From assembly GCF_019748715.1 (NCBI RefSeq), contig NZ_JACLBZ010000005.1:93754-157753 (forward strand): 64,000 nt of DNA. Direction: 5' to 3'. The notes beneath the pieces were generated by a model, which did not search any database, was not told the origin of the DNA, and was given only the letters and a program-made list of their open reading frames with translations. Position numbers and translations under genes: made by a program. Position 1 is the stretch's first letter. Every line of letters begins with the position of its first letter. This DNA comes from Sporosarcina aquimarina. Lineage in GTDB: Bacteria; Bacillota; Bacilli; Bacillales_A; Planococcaceae. This document shows positions 24,216 to 33,507 of the stretch, in pieces.

Positions 24216-25502
24216 TTAAATTCCGATTAACCCTTCTTGTTCTTTTGGTTCCTCGCGTTTCGTGATCCGCAAACGCAGAATACGCGTCCTGTCCATCTCT
24301 TCAATCTCAAATACTAAAGAGTCGAAAGTGAACTGCTCGCCTTTTTCGGGGATATGTCCAATTTCCGAAAATACAAAACCACCAATCGTTTCATGGTCGG
24401 TCGGCAACTCGACATCAAGCAACTCGATCACATCTTCAATCCCGAGACGTCCTTGGCACACCAGACAGTTTTCATCCTTTTCAAAGACCATTGACTCTTC
24501 TTCAACGTCCGTTTCGTCTTCTATATCCTGTCCAATCATCTCTTCAATAATATCTTCCTGCGTGACGATCCCCAGTGTTCCGCCGTATTCATCCAGCACG
24601 ATGGCCATATGCTTTTTCTGTGTCAGCATGCGTTTGAATACCAATTCCACACTCGCTGTCTGCACGACAAATAAAGGTTCATGGTCAATCATTTCTGAGA
24701 ACTTCTTCTCGGGATACATCGACCATTCAATCAACATTTTCGAATAAAAAATACCGACAACCTTGTCGATACTTTCCTCATATACCGGATAGCGTGTATA
24801 AAAATACTGCAGTACAACATCTCGAACGTCTTCATATGTGGAATCCATCGATAAAGAAATGACATCCGTCCGATGGGTTTCCATCACATCCATCACATCT
24901 TTTTCACGAAAGTCCAGAACACCTTTCAAACGAATCGATTCATCCTGACCGAACGTTCCTTCAGTAGATGCGATATCTACCATAGAACGTACGTCTTCCT
25001 TCGTAAGCGTCGCTTCTGTTACAGCCCCTTTAGAAATCAGTCGAACGAAGAAATTGGTAAACAGGGCCAGTATTGCAGTCAATGGAATGAGTAATTTAAC
25101 GAGAAATGTAATGGGCGGTGCAACGACATAAGCGATTCGATCCGCGAAAGTAGCAGCGATCGTTTTCGGCAGCACTTCACCGAATATAATCAGAACCACC
25201 GTCAGTATTCCCGTCATGATCCCAACACTCAAGCCTTTATCAATTGCGATCATCGTTACGATTGTGGGCATCAAAATGTTCGCGATATTATTGCCGATTA
25301 ATATGGCCGTAATCATCCGATCCGGCTTTGAAATTAATTGCCGTAATTTAATTGATTTCTTATCCCCTTGATCTGCACGCAGCTGAATCTTCATGCGATT
25401 CACAGCAGTCAAAGCGGTTTCACTTCCTGATAAAAAGAAGGACAAAAACAAACAAAGTCCTAATGCAATAAACAATTGCGTCTCCCCCAGCATCTTCTTC
25501 AT
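24216..25502 (-). CDS. HlyC/CorC-type CNNM-CBS membrane protein
   Basis: A 428-residue member of the hemolysin C/CorC family. CNNM membrane domain at the N-terminus (LGLCLFLSFFLSGSETALTAV, GNNIANILMPTIVT and LIIFGEVLPKTIAATFADR), then two CBS domains (about residues 205-330, including MAIVLDEYGGTLGIVTQEDIIEEMIG) and a CorC_HlyC C-terminal domain (ETIGGFVFSEIGHIPEKGE). Bacillus relatives take part in Mg2+ efflux; that role is inferred. Upstream gene of the sigma factor but separated by a hairpin. Confidence 0.9.
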   Translation of the reverse strand: MKKMLGETQLFIALGLCLFLSFFLSGSETALTAVNRMKIQLRADQGDKKSIKLRQLISKPDRMITAILIGNNIANILMPTIVTMIAIDKGLSVGIMTGILTVVLIIFGEVLPKTIAATFADRIAYVVAPPITFLVKLLIPLTAILALFTNFFVRLISKGAVTEATLTKEDVRSMVDIASTEGTFGQDESIRLKGVLDFREKDVMDVMETHRTDVISLSMDSTYEDVRDVVLQYFYTRYPVYEESIDKVVGIFYSKMLIEWSMYPEKKFSEMIDHEPLFVVQTASVELVFKRMLTQKKHMAIVLDEYGGTLGIVTQEDIIEEMIGQDIEDETDVEEESMVFEKDENCLVCQGRLGIEDVIELLDVELPTDHETIGGFVFSEIGHIPEKGEQFTFDSLVFEIEEMDRTRILRLRITKREEPKEQEGLIGI

Positions 25503-25716
25503 TAAGCTTAGTTAATAAAATATGATATTCCCTAAATTTCTCAACTTCTTATTTCAATAGTATAGCACAAAGTCAAAACGATCCGTTAATTCGAAACAGA
25601 CCTGCACACCCACTTTTACACATCGTTTCCCTTCTTACTAAGCGTCTAAACCTTATCGTTCATGAAATTCTGCTATACTGTGGAATATAAAATACGTACA
25701 GAAATGAGGGCTTCAC

Positions 25717-27099
25717 ATGAGCACATTACAAACATTGGATCACTATTTCACAGAAAACCGTGAGCGTCACATGGAAGAACTGAAAGCATTTTTGGAAATT
25801 CCAAGCATCAGTGCTTTATCGGAACATCAACCGGATATGCAAAGGGCTGCTGAATGGTTGGCAAGCGCTTTTAAAGACACAGGTCTTGAGAATGTGTCAA
25901 TTGAGGAAACAGCCGGGCAGCCTGTCGTCTATGCCGACTGGCTGCATGCGGAAAATCAGCCAACTATTCTGATCTATGGCCACTATGATGTACAACCTGT
26001 CGATCCCCTTCATTTATGGGAAACACCACCGTTTGAGCCATCCATCCGTGATAATAAATTGTATGCACGCGGTGCGAGTGATGACAAAGGGCAAGTGTTT
26101 ATGCATGTGAAAGCGATCGAGGCCCTGATGAAATTAGATGGAAAGCTTCCTGTTAACGTTAAGCTCATCATTGAAGGCGAAGAAGAAATCGGAAGCCCTA
26201 GCCTCGAAGCGTATATTCGGGAAAATCAGAACAAGCTGGCTGCTGATTTGATCGTCATTTCCGACACAGGTATGTACGGGCCCGGACAACCTGCCATTTG
26301 CTACGGACTGCGCGGCTTAGCCGGCGTACAAGTCGATGTGAAAGGTCCTAAAGGAGATCTTCATTCAGGATTGTACGGCGGAGGTGTACAAAATCCAATT
26401 CACGCCTTAGTTGAAATCTTGGCTTCGTTCCGAGACAAAGAAGGTACGATTGCGATTGATGGTTTTTATGATCAAGTTCGAGATCTGACAGACGAAGAGC
26501 GTTCTGCATGGGCAGCTTTAGACTTCGATAAGGAAGCGATTAAAAAGGAAGTCGGCGTGAAGGAGCTTACCGGCGAACCCGGCTATTCTTATACGGAACG
26601 TACGTGGGCTCGTCCTACATTAGAAGTCAATGGCGTATTCGGTGGATTTTCAGGAGAAGGAATCAAAACGGTTCTGCCGTCGGAGGCAGGGGCAAAAATC
26701 ACTTGCCGATTAGTACCCGATCAAGATCCTGATGATATTGTCGCTAAGTTGCGCGCGCATATCAAAAAACATGAGCCTGTCGGTTGTACGGTGACGGTGA
26801 CCGATTTCGATAAAGGAAAACCTTATTTGACGCCTTATGACCACGAGGTAATTCAAGCAGCAGGAAGAGCTTATGAACAAGTGTATGGCGTACCGACTGT
26901 TTATGCCCGTGGCGGCGGTTCCATTCCGATCGTAGCTGCTTTTGATGAAATTCTTAACTTGCCTGTCGTTTTGATGGGCTTCGGTCTCGATACAGAAAAC
27001 TTCCATGCACCGAATGAACATTTTCATTTGGAAAACTTCGACAAGGGCTTGCGCGTGATCAGCACTTATTATGGAGAAGTTGAAAAGCTTGGGCTTTGA
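25717..27099 (+). CDS. M20 family dipeptidase
   Basis: A 460-residue zinc dipeptidase of the M20/ArgE-DapE-CPG2 class, similar to long-chain acyl dipeptidases of Bacillota. Metal ligands and catalytic residues: IYGHYDVQPVDP (His, catalytic Asp), RGASDDKGQ (bridging Asp), EGEEEIGS (catalytic Glu and ligand Glu), ISDTGMYG (Asp), and the distal His in FHAPNEHFHLENF. The lid domain runs from about 190 to 340. Good RBS, monocistronic. Cytoplasmic, without signal peptide. Confidence 0.93.
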   Translation: MSTLQTLDHYFTENRERHMEELKAFLEIPSISALSEHQPDMQRAAEWLASAFKDTGLENVSIEETAGQPVVYADWLHAENQPTILIYGHYDVQPVDPLHLWETPPFEPSIRDNKLYARGASDDKGQVFMHVKAIEALMKLDGKLPVNVKLIIEGEEEIGSPSLEAYIRENQNKLAADLIVISDTGMYGPGQPAICYGLRGLAGVQVDVKGPKGDLHSGLYGGGVQNPIHALVEILASFRDKEGTIAIDGFYDQVRDLTDEERSAWAALDFDKEAIKKEVGVKELTGEPGYSYTERTWARPTLEVNGVFGGFSGEGIKTVLPSEAGAKITCRLVPDQDPDDIVAKLRAHIKKHEPVGCTVTVTDFDKGKPYLTPYDHEVIQAAGRAYEQVYGVPTVYARGGGSIPIVAAFDEILNLPVVLMGFGLDTENFHAPNEHFHLENFDKGLRVISTYYGEVEKLGL

Positions 27100-27148
27100 A
27101 GTAATAGCGAGCTGTAATTAAAGGAAGCGGTAAGCGGTAAAAGCATCG

Positions 27149-27197
27149 TTGATCTGCGTTCCATCTGGAGCGTAAATCCCCGGACAATCAGCCTATA
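27149..27197 (-). repeat. End fragment of repeat C
   Basis: GTTGATCTGCGTTCCA-TCTGGAGCG matches the GTTGATC end of the family C element; the rest is absent. Confidence 0.5.
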
Positions 27198-27263
27198 TTA
27201 TTTTGCTTTATTTTTCCCTCTGGCACTATCCAGACCAACTATTTCTGTATTTTGCCTACAAGT

Positions 27264-27307
27264 CAAAACAGGCTGTCCTCAACAATACGAGGGCAGCCTG
27301 TTTTTGT
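27264..27307. terminator. Bidirectional terminator, dipeptidase/nitroreductase
   Basis: AACAGGCTG-CCTC/GAGG-CAGCCTGTT stem with T-run on the plus strand and A-run on the other side, between convergent genes. Confidence 0.8.
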
Positions 27308-27907
27308 TTATTCCACTGAACCTTCTTCACTGTCGCCGAAATACGTGATGATTTCTTCGACAGGCTTGCGCGGGTTGGCTTTGGGAGCTGCGTCGAAATA
27401 GCCGAATTGGAGCATGCTGATGATTCGTTCACCGGGGTGTATACCTAAGCGTTCACGGAATTTCGGGTTGTCCAGGAAGCCTGGTGTCTTCCAGCATGTC
27501 CCGATTCCCTTATCCCATGCCAGCAATTGAATGTTTTGAATCAACATGCTAGCTGCCGCGTAATCCTCTAGACGCTCTTTTTGACGAGCGTCTTCAGGCA
27601 CGATAACAAAAACGGCTGCACTGGCAGACGTAAACTTTTTCATTTGCTTTTCTAAGTCTTCATCCGAAAGTTGCTTCCAGTTCGCCACGCCGAATTCTTT
27701 CAACACGTCCAGAATTTGCTCATATTGCTCGCCTGCTGCTACAACTAAGCGCCAAGGATTCCGGTTTCCATGGTTCGGTGCCCAAACGGCATCTTCTATA
27801 ATTTCTGGTATAATTTCAGGTTCGATTGGCTGTCCGTTAAAGCTTTTGATCGAACGCCTTGAGATAATGGCTTCTCTTACCGATAATGCTTGTTCATTCA
27901 AACTCAA
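27308..27907 (-). CDS. Nitroreductase family protein
   Basis: A 199-residue FMN-dependent NAD(P)H oxidoreductase. Features: the phosphate-binding ISRRSIKSF near residue 16, AVWAPNHGNRNPWRLVVA, and the GIGTCWKTPGFLDNPKFRERLGI segment. The C-terminal FGYFDAAPKANPRKPVEEII is typical. Substrate not predictable. The TTG at 27907 has AAAGGAGAAGG right upstream; an in-frame TTG two codons later is an alternative. Confidence 0.9.
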   Translation of the reverse strand: MSLNEQALSVREAIISRRSIKSFNGQPIEPEIIPEIIEDAVWAPNHGNRNPWRLVVAAGEQYEQILDVLKEFGVANWKQLSDEDLEKQMKKFTSASAAVFVIVPEDARQKERLEDYAAASMLIQNIQLLAWDKGIGTCWKTPGFLDNPKFRERLGIHPGERIISMLQFGYFDAAPKANPRKPVEEIITYFGDSEEGSVE

Positions 27908-28008
27908 CCTTCTCCTTTGTAAGTAAAGTATTTAGCTACAAGTATACCCCAACTATATAGGTTGTTACTAGAGGCTAAGCGAAAACACTTCGATTCAACG
28001 ACCGTGAC

Positions 28009-28494
28009 TCAAGAAAAGTTGTCGTTAATTTTGAAGAAAATATACGTGGCATTGGGCGAATAGGCATAAGAATCTTTATAATCCCACGTTCGGTGATATG
28101 CATTATAAGTATGGGCATTGACAAGCGGTATCCTGCCATCTTTAGCTGTGACGATGGTCGAATGATCAAATCGCCCATCGCCCTGGAAGTCATAGGCGAT
28201 GACGTCACCGAGTCCGAGCTCTTCCGCCGAACCGACTTGCGTAGCTGTCAATCCTTTTTTAGAAGTGGCTAAATACCAGCGCAATGAATGGGCGACGGTG
28301 AAACTGAAACTCCACGTCCCATTGCGCATCCACCATCCTTTTTCACGGTTCGGATAGCCATGCATCGGTGCACCGCCTGCCAATAAACACTGCGATATAT
28401 AATTCGTGCAATCATCCTCCACGATCGGAAAAGCAGGATTTCTGCTATTCCACCATTTATCTGCATATCGGACAGCCGCTAATCGATCATACAA
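28009..28494 (-). CDS. Amidase-domain (Amidase_6) protein
   Basis: A 161-residue protein consisting almost entirely of an Amidase_6-type domain related to CHAP/NlpC cysteine peptidases. The catalytic Cys lies in [37 protein letters not shown] carries the probable catalytic His, and [15 protein letters not shown] the last conserved region. No signal peptide, unlike longer secreted relatives, so it could act in the mother cell or be a shortened form. TTG start at 28494 after AGGAGGGG. Confidence 0.85.
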   Translation of the reverse strand: MYDRLAAVRYADKWWNSRNPAFPIVEDDCTNYISQCLLAGGAPMHGYPNREKGWWMRNGTWSFSFTVAHSLRWYLATSKKGLTATQVGSAEELGLGDVIAYDFQGDGRFDHSTIVTAKDGRIPLVNAHTYNAYHRTWDYKDSYAYSPNATYIFFKINDNFS

Positions 28495-28539
28495 AAAAAC
28501 CCCTCCTTGCCAAACTATATGACAAGAAAGGGCAGCTCA

Positions 28540-29268
28540 TTAATGATTTAATACTTTAGACAAAAAGTTCCGGGCACGCTCTGTGTCAGGGTTTGAGAAA
28601 AACTTGGCAGGGGATGCTTGTTCCACGACTTTTCCTTCTGCCATGAAAATGATTTCATCACAGATCTCTTTCGCGAATCCCATTTCATGGGTCACCACCA
28701 CCATCGTCATCCCATCTTCTGCCAGCTTACGAATTGCATCCAGCACTTCCGTAACCATTTCAGGATCCAGTGCAGATGTCGGTTCATCAAACAGCATCAC
28801 CCGAGGTTCCATCGCTAACGCTCGAGCAATCGCTACCCGCTGTTGCTGCCCGCCAGACAGTCTATTTGGGTACGCATCAAATTTGTCACCCAAGCCTAAA
28901 GAAGTCAGGAGTTCTTTTCCTCTTTCCTCTGCCTCTCCTTTACTCAGCCCCTTGACATTTATTGGAGCTAACGTCACATTTTGAAGTGCAGTCAGGAATG
29001 GATAGAGATTAAAGCTTTGAAACACAAACCCAATTTCCGATCGCGCTTTATTAATATCTACTTTTTTATCATGGATGGAGATCCCATCTACTATGATTTC
29101 TCCATTATCGATTGGTTCTAACGCATTAATTGTACGAATCAACGTGGATTTGCCTGCACCACTCGGACCGATAATCGCCACTACATGGGATTTAGGCACT
29201 TCCAACGTAACATCAGTCAGCACTTGATTCGTACCAAATGTTTTATTGACATTTTTTACAGCAATCAT
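28540..29268 (-). CDS. Polar amino acid ABC transporter, ATP-binding protein
   Basis: A 242-residue GlnQ-type ATPase: Walker [11 protein letters not shown]-loop in [13 protein letters not shown], signature [18 protein letters not shown], Walker [18 protein letters not shown]-loop [10 protein letters not shown]. Last gene of a binding protein-permease-ATPase operon. Glutamine or another polar amino acid is the likely substrate. Confidence 0.94.
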   Translation of the reverse strand: MIAVKNVNKTFGTNQVLTDVTLEVPKSHVVAIIGPSGAGKSTLIRTINALEPIDNGEIIVDGISIHDKKVDINKARSEIGFVFQSFNLYPFLTALQNVTLAPINVKGLSKGEAEERGKELLTSLGLGDKFDAYPNRLSGGQQQRVAIARALAMEPRVMLFDEPTSALDPEMVTEVLDAIRKLAEDGMTMVVVTHEMGFAKEICDEIIFMAEGKVVEQASPAKFFSNPDTERARNFLSKVLNH

Positions 29269-29296
29269 TTACGGCACTCCTTCACATCGGCAATCA

Positions 29297-29962
29297 TCAA
29301 TTTTCCCTCGACAAAAGTCGTTTTTCAATAACACGGATAATCATGGACAGTGTAAATGTCATAGCAAAATAGACAAAACCAACGAATGTCCATACTTCGA
29401 TTGAACGGAATGTGGTAGAGACCAGGTTTTTCGCATTCAACGTCAATTCCGTTGCACCAATTACAGAAATTAGTGAAGAGTCTTTAATGAGCATGATAAA
29501 TTGTGAAGCAAGCGGTGGAAGAACTCGACGGAATGCCTGTGGCAAAACGATGAGCCGCATAGCCTGCCAATAACTCATACCCGAAGAACGGGCCGCTTCC
29601 ATTTGACCTTTCGGCACACCTTGAATTCCGGAACGAACGATTTCCGCAATGAAGGCTCCTGTAAAAATTGCCAAACCGATGATGGCCCCCCAGTAGGAGC
29701 CTAACTTCAAAAATTGGCCTAATACAAAGAAAATCCAAATCAGTAAAACTAACAGCGGCACGCCACGCATGACTTCTACATAAGCTGAAGAAATTAGACG
29801 GATAAATTTATTTCTGGAGATCCTGCCCATTCCGAATATAATACCGATCGGAATAGCAAGGAGTAAAGCAATCGCTGAAATTTCAAGCGTCTTTAATGTC
29901 CCTTCAATAAAAATATCCTTGTTTTGAGAGATGACACTGAAGTCATAATCATAGCTTCCCAT
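29297..29962 (-). CDS. Polar amino acid ABC transporter, permease
   Basis: A 221-residue HisM/GlnP-type permease with five or six membrane helices. The EAA loop appears as GQMEAARSSGMSYWQAMRLIVLPQAFRRVLPPLASQF, which contacts the ATPase. It starts one base after the stop of the binding-protein gene (TAATATG), so translation is probably coupled. Confidence 0.94.
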   Translation of the reverse strand: MGSYDYDFSVISQNKDIFIEGTLKTLEISAIALLLAIPIGIIFGMGRISRNKFIRLISSAYVEVMRGVPLLVLLIWIFFVLGQFLKLGSYWGAIIGLAIFTGAFIAEIVRSGIQGVPKGQMEAARSSGMSYWQAMRLIVLPQAFRRVLPPLASQFIMLIKDSSLISVIGATELTLNAKNLVSTTFRSIEVWTFVGFVYFAMTFTLSMIIRVIEKRLLSREN

Positions 29963-29963
29963 A

Positions 29964-30788
29964 TTAATCTTCCGTAACCTTCGTCAGCCAGTCACTTTCT
30001 TCAAACCAGCGCGTTCTGGATTCCAATTCTTCCGGGCTATCGATGTAGCCATGCAAAAATGAATTCAACCATTGCAATGTTTCAAAATCATTTTTCTTCA
30101 CAGCAATCCCCAGATTTTCAGCAGAAAGCAAACCTTCTACCTGATGTACTTGTCCTTCATGCTCCAAGCGCCATACCGCGATAGCCGGCTCATCGTAAAC
30201 GACTGCGTCAGCTTGTCCTGAACCCATTGCTGTAGCAGCTAAAGGGAAATCTTCAAAGTCCACGACTTCAGCATTTTTGAATTGAGATTTCGCCAGTAAC
30301 GCACCTGTTGTTCCTACGCCCACTGCAATTTTCTTTCCTTTTACGTCCAGCTCTTCCCAAGACTTAACATCTTTATTGGCAGCTGGAACCATGATCGCCT
30401 GACCTGTTTTGTAGTAAGGATCCGACATACCGACCGCCAGTGCACGGTCTCCTCGAATCGTCATCCCTGCGATGACCATATCTACTTCTCCGGTTTGGAG
30501 CGCTGGTACTAAGCCGTCAAATACGAATTGTTTAAACTCCACATCAACTTTCAACCATTCACCAACTGCATTTGCCAAGTCGATGTCATACCCTACATAA
30601 CCGCCTTCTGTGCTCTTCATCTCAAAAGGGAAATAACCCGGTGCAATCCCGACCACCAGTTTCTTCTTGTCCTGGATGTTTTTTAAGGTGGATTTCTCTG
30701 TTGTGCCTGCTCCACCCCCGTCATTATTACTACAGCCTGCAATAATTAATACGAGAATGAGTAAAAGTGCCGAAACTATCTTTTTCAT
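29964..30788 (-). CDS. Polar amino acid ABC transporter, substrate-binding lipoprotein
   Basis: A 274-residue extracellular lipoprotein. Signal peptide with lipobox LIIAGC (Cys19) then a Asn/Gly linker. The SBP_bac_3 domain covers residues 35-270 with LVVGIAPGYFPFEMK, GYVGYDIDLANAVGEWL, VDMVIAGMTIRGDRA (amino acid carboxylate site) and DAVVYDEPAIAVW. First gene of the operon; AAGAAGGGG lies upstream. Confidence 0.94.
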   Translation of the reverse strand: MKKIVSALLLILVLIIAGCSNNDGGGAGTTEKSTLKNIQDKKKLVVGIAPGYFPFEMKSTEGGYVGYDIDLANAVGEWLKVDVEFKQFVFDGLVPALQTGEVDMVIAGMTIRGDRALAVGMSDPYYKTGQAIMVPAANKDVKSWEELDVKGKKIAVGVGTTGALLAKSQFKNAEVVDFEDFPLAATAMGSGQADAVVYDEPAIAVWRLEHEGQVHQVEGLLSAENLGIAVKKNDFETLQWLNSFLHGYIDSPEELESRTRWFEESDWLTKVTED

Positions 30789-31064
30789 TCGTTTCCCCTT
30801 CTTTCTTTAAAGTGATGTCAATCTTCTAAATTAAAATAATTATAAGTTATTGGCAGAGAGCTGTCTACAGCTGTTTGAATAGTATATTCATAGTGCAATG
30901 AATATTTTTTTAACTCAATTGGCTATAGCCTGCTACCGATGTCTTTTGGTATACTTAATATACAACACGGTGAATAAATATACAATAGCTATTATAAAAT
31001 AATCATAAATTCTCTAATTTTTGAGGATTTATCGGGTAAGAACAGAATTTATTTATCATTAAAA
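30789..31064. other. Leader of the amino acid ABC operon
   Basis: AT-rich intergenic DNA between the operon and the tRNA terminator. No riboswitch or T-box-like conserved element was recognised and no operator could be assigned. Confidence 0.4.
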
Positions 31065-31104
31065 AATGGCAGTTCCCGAAGAAATTCTTCAAGAACTGCC
31101 ATCT
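31065..31104 (-). terminator. Terminator of tRNA-Ala
   Basis: On the minus strand ATGGCAGTTC ... GAACTGCCAT followed by TTTTTT, starting 14 bases after the tRNA. Confidence 0.85.
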
Positions 31105-31117
31105 GCTATTCTATATA

Positions 31118-31190
31118 TGGAGCATAGGGGGCTCGAACCCCTGACCTTTGCACTGCCAGCGCAACGCTCTCCCAGCTGAGCTAATGCCCC
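31118..31190 (-). tRNA. tRNA-Ala (anticodon GGC)
   Basis: A complete 73-nt cloverleaf: acceptor GGGGCAT/ATGCTCC, D arm GCTCAGCTGGGAGAGC, anticodon loop CTGGCAG with anticodon GGC, T arm AGGGGTTCGAGCCCCCT and discriminator A. The 3' CCA is not encoded (the next bases are TAT). It is a single gene followed by its own terminator. Confidence 0.95.
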
Positions 31191-31263
31191 TCGTTTCTGA
31201 TACAATATAGAGTATAGCAAGTGTTCGATGAAAAGACAATAGGCAAGAAAGGTGGTAGGACAG

Positions 31264-32280
31264 ATGCAGCATGCAGAAAGAGAACTGACCGAATCCGTGG
31301 TATTATGCGATTCAAAGGGTCTTCTCAATCCTGAGTCAATTGGATTTGCCCGAAGTCCTTTAGTAATCAGTAATCTCAAAGGGCAGTTTATGAAAAAGAA
31401 AAGGTGGAATTATTGGTGTATTTATGGAGAAGATTTATTATTTTCTACGTCAATTGTTCATCTGGACCATAAAGCTATTTGTCAAATTTACATACTAGAT
31501 TACGAAACCCAGCGATTCTATGAAAAGTATCTGACCTTGCCACTGGGTAGACGTGTCAAAATGCCCGAAGAACCTTTGAACAGCATCAAGTTCATTCATG
31601 ACCAACTTACTGTTCAGTTCGTCCACATGCAAGGTGAAACGCATCTGTCTGTCACTATTCCTGACTTCGACAACGAAACGTTGCATGCAGATCTGCACAT
31701 CATCCATCCTGAAAAAGATGAATCATTGAATGTCGTCATTCCAAAAAGTCGCGACATTTTCCATTTCACTTCCAAACACGCCATTTTACCTACCGGTGGC
31801 TTTGTAAAAATTGGCGATCGACGATACGATTTCAATCCCTATTACAGCTTCGCGGTCCATGATTATGGCCGAGGTGTTTGGAGCAGTATGACGGATTGGA
31901 GCTGGGCGATGGCATCCCAACGGACAGGCGGAAAACGAGTGGGCTTGAATCTAGGCGGAGGCTGGACAGACGGCACAGGCTTAACTGAAAATGCAGTGTT
32001 TGTGGAAGGGACAATGTATAAGATCCACGAAGATGTATTATTTGAAAGAAATATTGAAAACCCCTTAAATCCTTGGCGTATTCAATCAAAATTTTCAAAT
32101 GATGTCAACTTAACATTCAAACCATTCTTCCAGCAACATACACTTGATCGTTATTGTATTCGCAAGATGTCAGTGAATCAAATGGTTGGTTATTATCACG
32201 GAAAGATTCGTCTGCCGAATGATCAAATATTGCCGATCAGACAAATGCTCGGTTCCATTCTACAGCGCACAGATCGATAA
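31264..32280 (+). CDS. DUF2804 family protein
   Basis: A 338-residue protein that matches DUF2804 over its length. Marks: LCDSKGLLNPESIGFARSPL at the N-terminus, KRWNYWCIYGEDLLFS, the central DYGRGVWSSMTDWSWAMAS and GLNLGGGWTDGTGLTENAVFV. The fold is a predicted lipocalin-like double barrel, related to hydroxysteroid/tocopherol-cyclase-like proteins; activity unknown. ATG 31264 has AAAGGTGG upstream; GTG 31252 is less likely. Divergent from tRNA-Ala. Confidence 0.88.
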   Translation: MQHAERELTESVVLCDSKGLLNPESIGFARSPLVISNLKGQFMKKKRWNYWCIYGEDLLFSTSIVHLDHKAICQIYILDYETQRFYEKYLTLPLGRRVKMPEEPLNSIKFIHDQLTVQFVHMQGETHLSVTIPDFDNETLHADLHIIHPEKDESLNVVIPKSRDIFHFTSKHAILPTGGFVKIGDRRYDFNPYYSFAVHDYGRGVWSSMTDWSWAMASQRTGGKRVGLNLGGGWTDGTGLTENAVFVEGTMYKIHEDVLFERNIENPLNPWRIQSKFSNDVNLTFKPFFQQHTLDRYCIRKMSVNQMVGYYHGKIRLPNDQILPIRQMLGSILQRTDR

Positions 32281-32389
32281 TCCAGGTATTTAGGCATACT
32301 CCATTCTCTTCATACCTTGAATTTGTGGTTTAGCTCCAGCCTTTTCAGGTCATAATATAAGTACTATGAACTTTGAAAGGGTGGCGCTC

Positions 32390-32848
32390 ATGTCATTTTT
32401 ACGAATGGTATCAATTGTGGGTTTTTCTTCAGTTTTAATTTTGGGAGGCTGTTCTTCGAAAAAAGAGGCACCTAATAATGACGATCCGACAATCGGTTAC
32501 GAAGATGAAGATAAAGGCAGTTCCATTAACACAGGGGACGGTTACGGTTTCACAGGCTTCGATTTGTCGATCAAGAAAGACGGCAAGAAGATTGAAGTCG
32601 ATTATGAAGACGTCAAACCTTCCGATGCAGAATACATCAATGAGTTTCAAGAAGTGAACAAAGAAGGCAACGATGCAATTGATAGTATGCACAAGATGTT
32701 TATGGAAGTTCTGCTAGACAGTGATACGACAAAAGAAGAAGCAATCGAGAGAATTTTGAAATGGTACGGACTTGATGATTATGATGAGTTCGAACTAGAC
32801 GTGAAGTATACAGATAATAAATCGCTAGACATTGAAGAGAAGAAATAA
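32390..32848 (+). CDS. YusW-like lipoprotein
   Basis: A 152-residue predicted lipoprotein: hydrophobic signal peptide with lipobox LILGGC (Cys about 20), acidic linker, then a YusW-type domain (GFTGFDLSIKKDGKKIEVDYE and the C-terminal WYGLDDYDEFELDVKYTD). The domain is acidic throughout. Function unknown for the family. ATG 32390 follows AAAGGGTGG. Monocistronic with its own terminator. Confidence 0.78.
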   Translation: MSFLRMVSIVGFSSVLILGGCSSKKEAPNNDDPTIGYEDEDKGSSINTGDGYGFTGFDLSIKKDGKKIEVDYEDVKPSDAEYINEFQEVNKEGNDAIDSMHKMFMEVLLDSDTTKEEAIERILKWYGLDDYDEFELDVKYTDNKSLDIEEKK

Positions 32849-32853
32849 CACAA

Positions 32854-32890
32854 AAAGCCATCGATCCTTCATTGGATCGATGGCTTAATT
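32854..32890. terminator. Terminator of the YusW-like gene
   Basis: Perfect 13-pair stem AAGCCATCGATCC/GGATCGATGGCTT with a five-base loop, followed by AATTTAT; T-run is weak but the stem is strong. Confidence 0.75.
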
Positions 32891-32954
32891 TATGGATAAA
32901 CATCAAAATAATAAGTTGGAATCCAAAAACCATGAGTAGTACATTGGCTTACGC

Positions 32955-33105
32955 TACAGACGAGACGCTTTCCGTGGGACGTGGATAAGCCGCTTCCTTC
33001 GCTTCGCTCAGTCCGGGGTCTCATCATTCGAGCTAAATCCCTCAGGAAAAGCCGTCACGAAGAACGGCTTTTGCGAGCATAAGCAAAGCGTTGGGAGCAA
33101 AATCC
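32955..33105 (-). repeat. Repeat C with AAAAGCCGT hairpin tail
   Basis: Has CGCTTTCCGTGGGACGTGG, GCTTCGCTCAGTCCGGGGTCTCA and then the AAAAGCCGT-N-AACGGCTTTT hairpin tail shared with 19780-19892. More diverged than the neighbouring copy. Confidence 0.7.
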
Positions 33106-33295
33106 TTGCTTTTCGCCCGTCTTTCGCTTCAATCCCTATAATGTGAACTGTTATACATAGCGAACTCACTGTATGTAGTATGAGTTTTCGTTTCTTTGGA
33201 TTGAAAAAATCTGTGCATATACTTGGACGTTGGTTCATGTATTTACAACTATTCATATTAAGCAATCGACTCACTAACTTCAGGGAAATACGCTA
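33106..33295. other. Intergenic spacer between two repeat C copies
   Basis: Nothing coding or regulatory recognised. Confidence 0.4.
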
Positions 33296-33424
33296 GTTGA
33301 TCGTAGTGGAAGGCGGCGACTCCTGCGGGATTAGCGCGACAGGTGAGACCCCGCAGGAGCGGTAGCGACGAGGAGGCTCACCGCGCGCCCCGCGGAAAGC
33401 GTCCGCCTGGAACATAGATCAACG
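33296..33424 (+). repeat. Repeat C, canonical copy
   Basis: About 128 bp bounded by GTTGATC and GATCAAC. Internal inverted blocks: CTCCTGCGGG / CCCGCAGGAG and GGTGAG / CTCACC, then CCGCGGAAAGCGTCCGCC. The whole unit can fold into a branched GC-rich structure. Best-preserved member of the family in the window. Confidence 0.85.
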
Positions 33425-33507
33425 GTGCCTTTACCCTTCACAACTTTTGGATAAGAACTCACATCATTTATCCCTGATATAACAGCGAACAGATGGCTTT
33501 TTTGCAT

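Noticed and set aside
27975..28208. 77-codon minus-strand frame overlapping the amidase
   Set aside because: Entirely in another frame of the amidase gene apart from its last codons; no own RBS and rich in Met/Ser/Arg typical of shadows.
30789..31064. Riboswitch or T-box before the amino acid transporter operon
   Set aside because: No T-box sequence, specifier structure or known aptamer core could be recognised.
33296..33424. Structural RNA gene
   Set aside because: Many decayed copies and GTTGAT/ATCAAC ends fit a dispersed repeat better than a conserved RNA gene.
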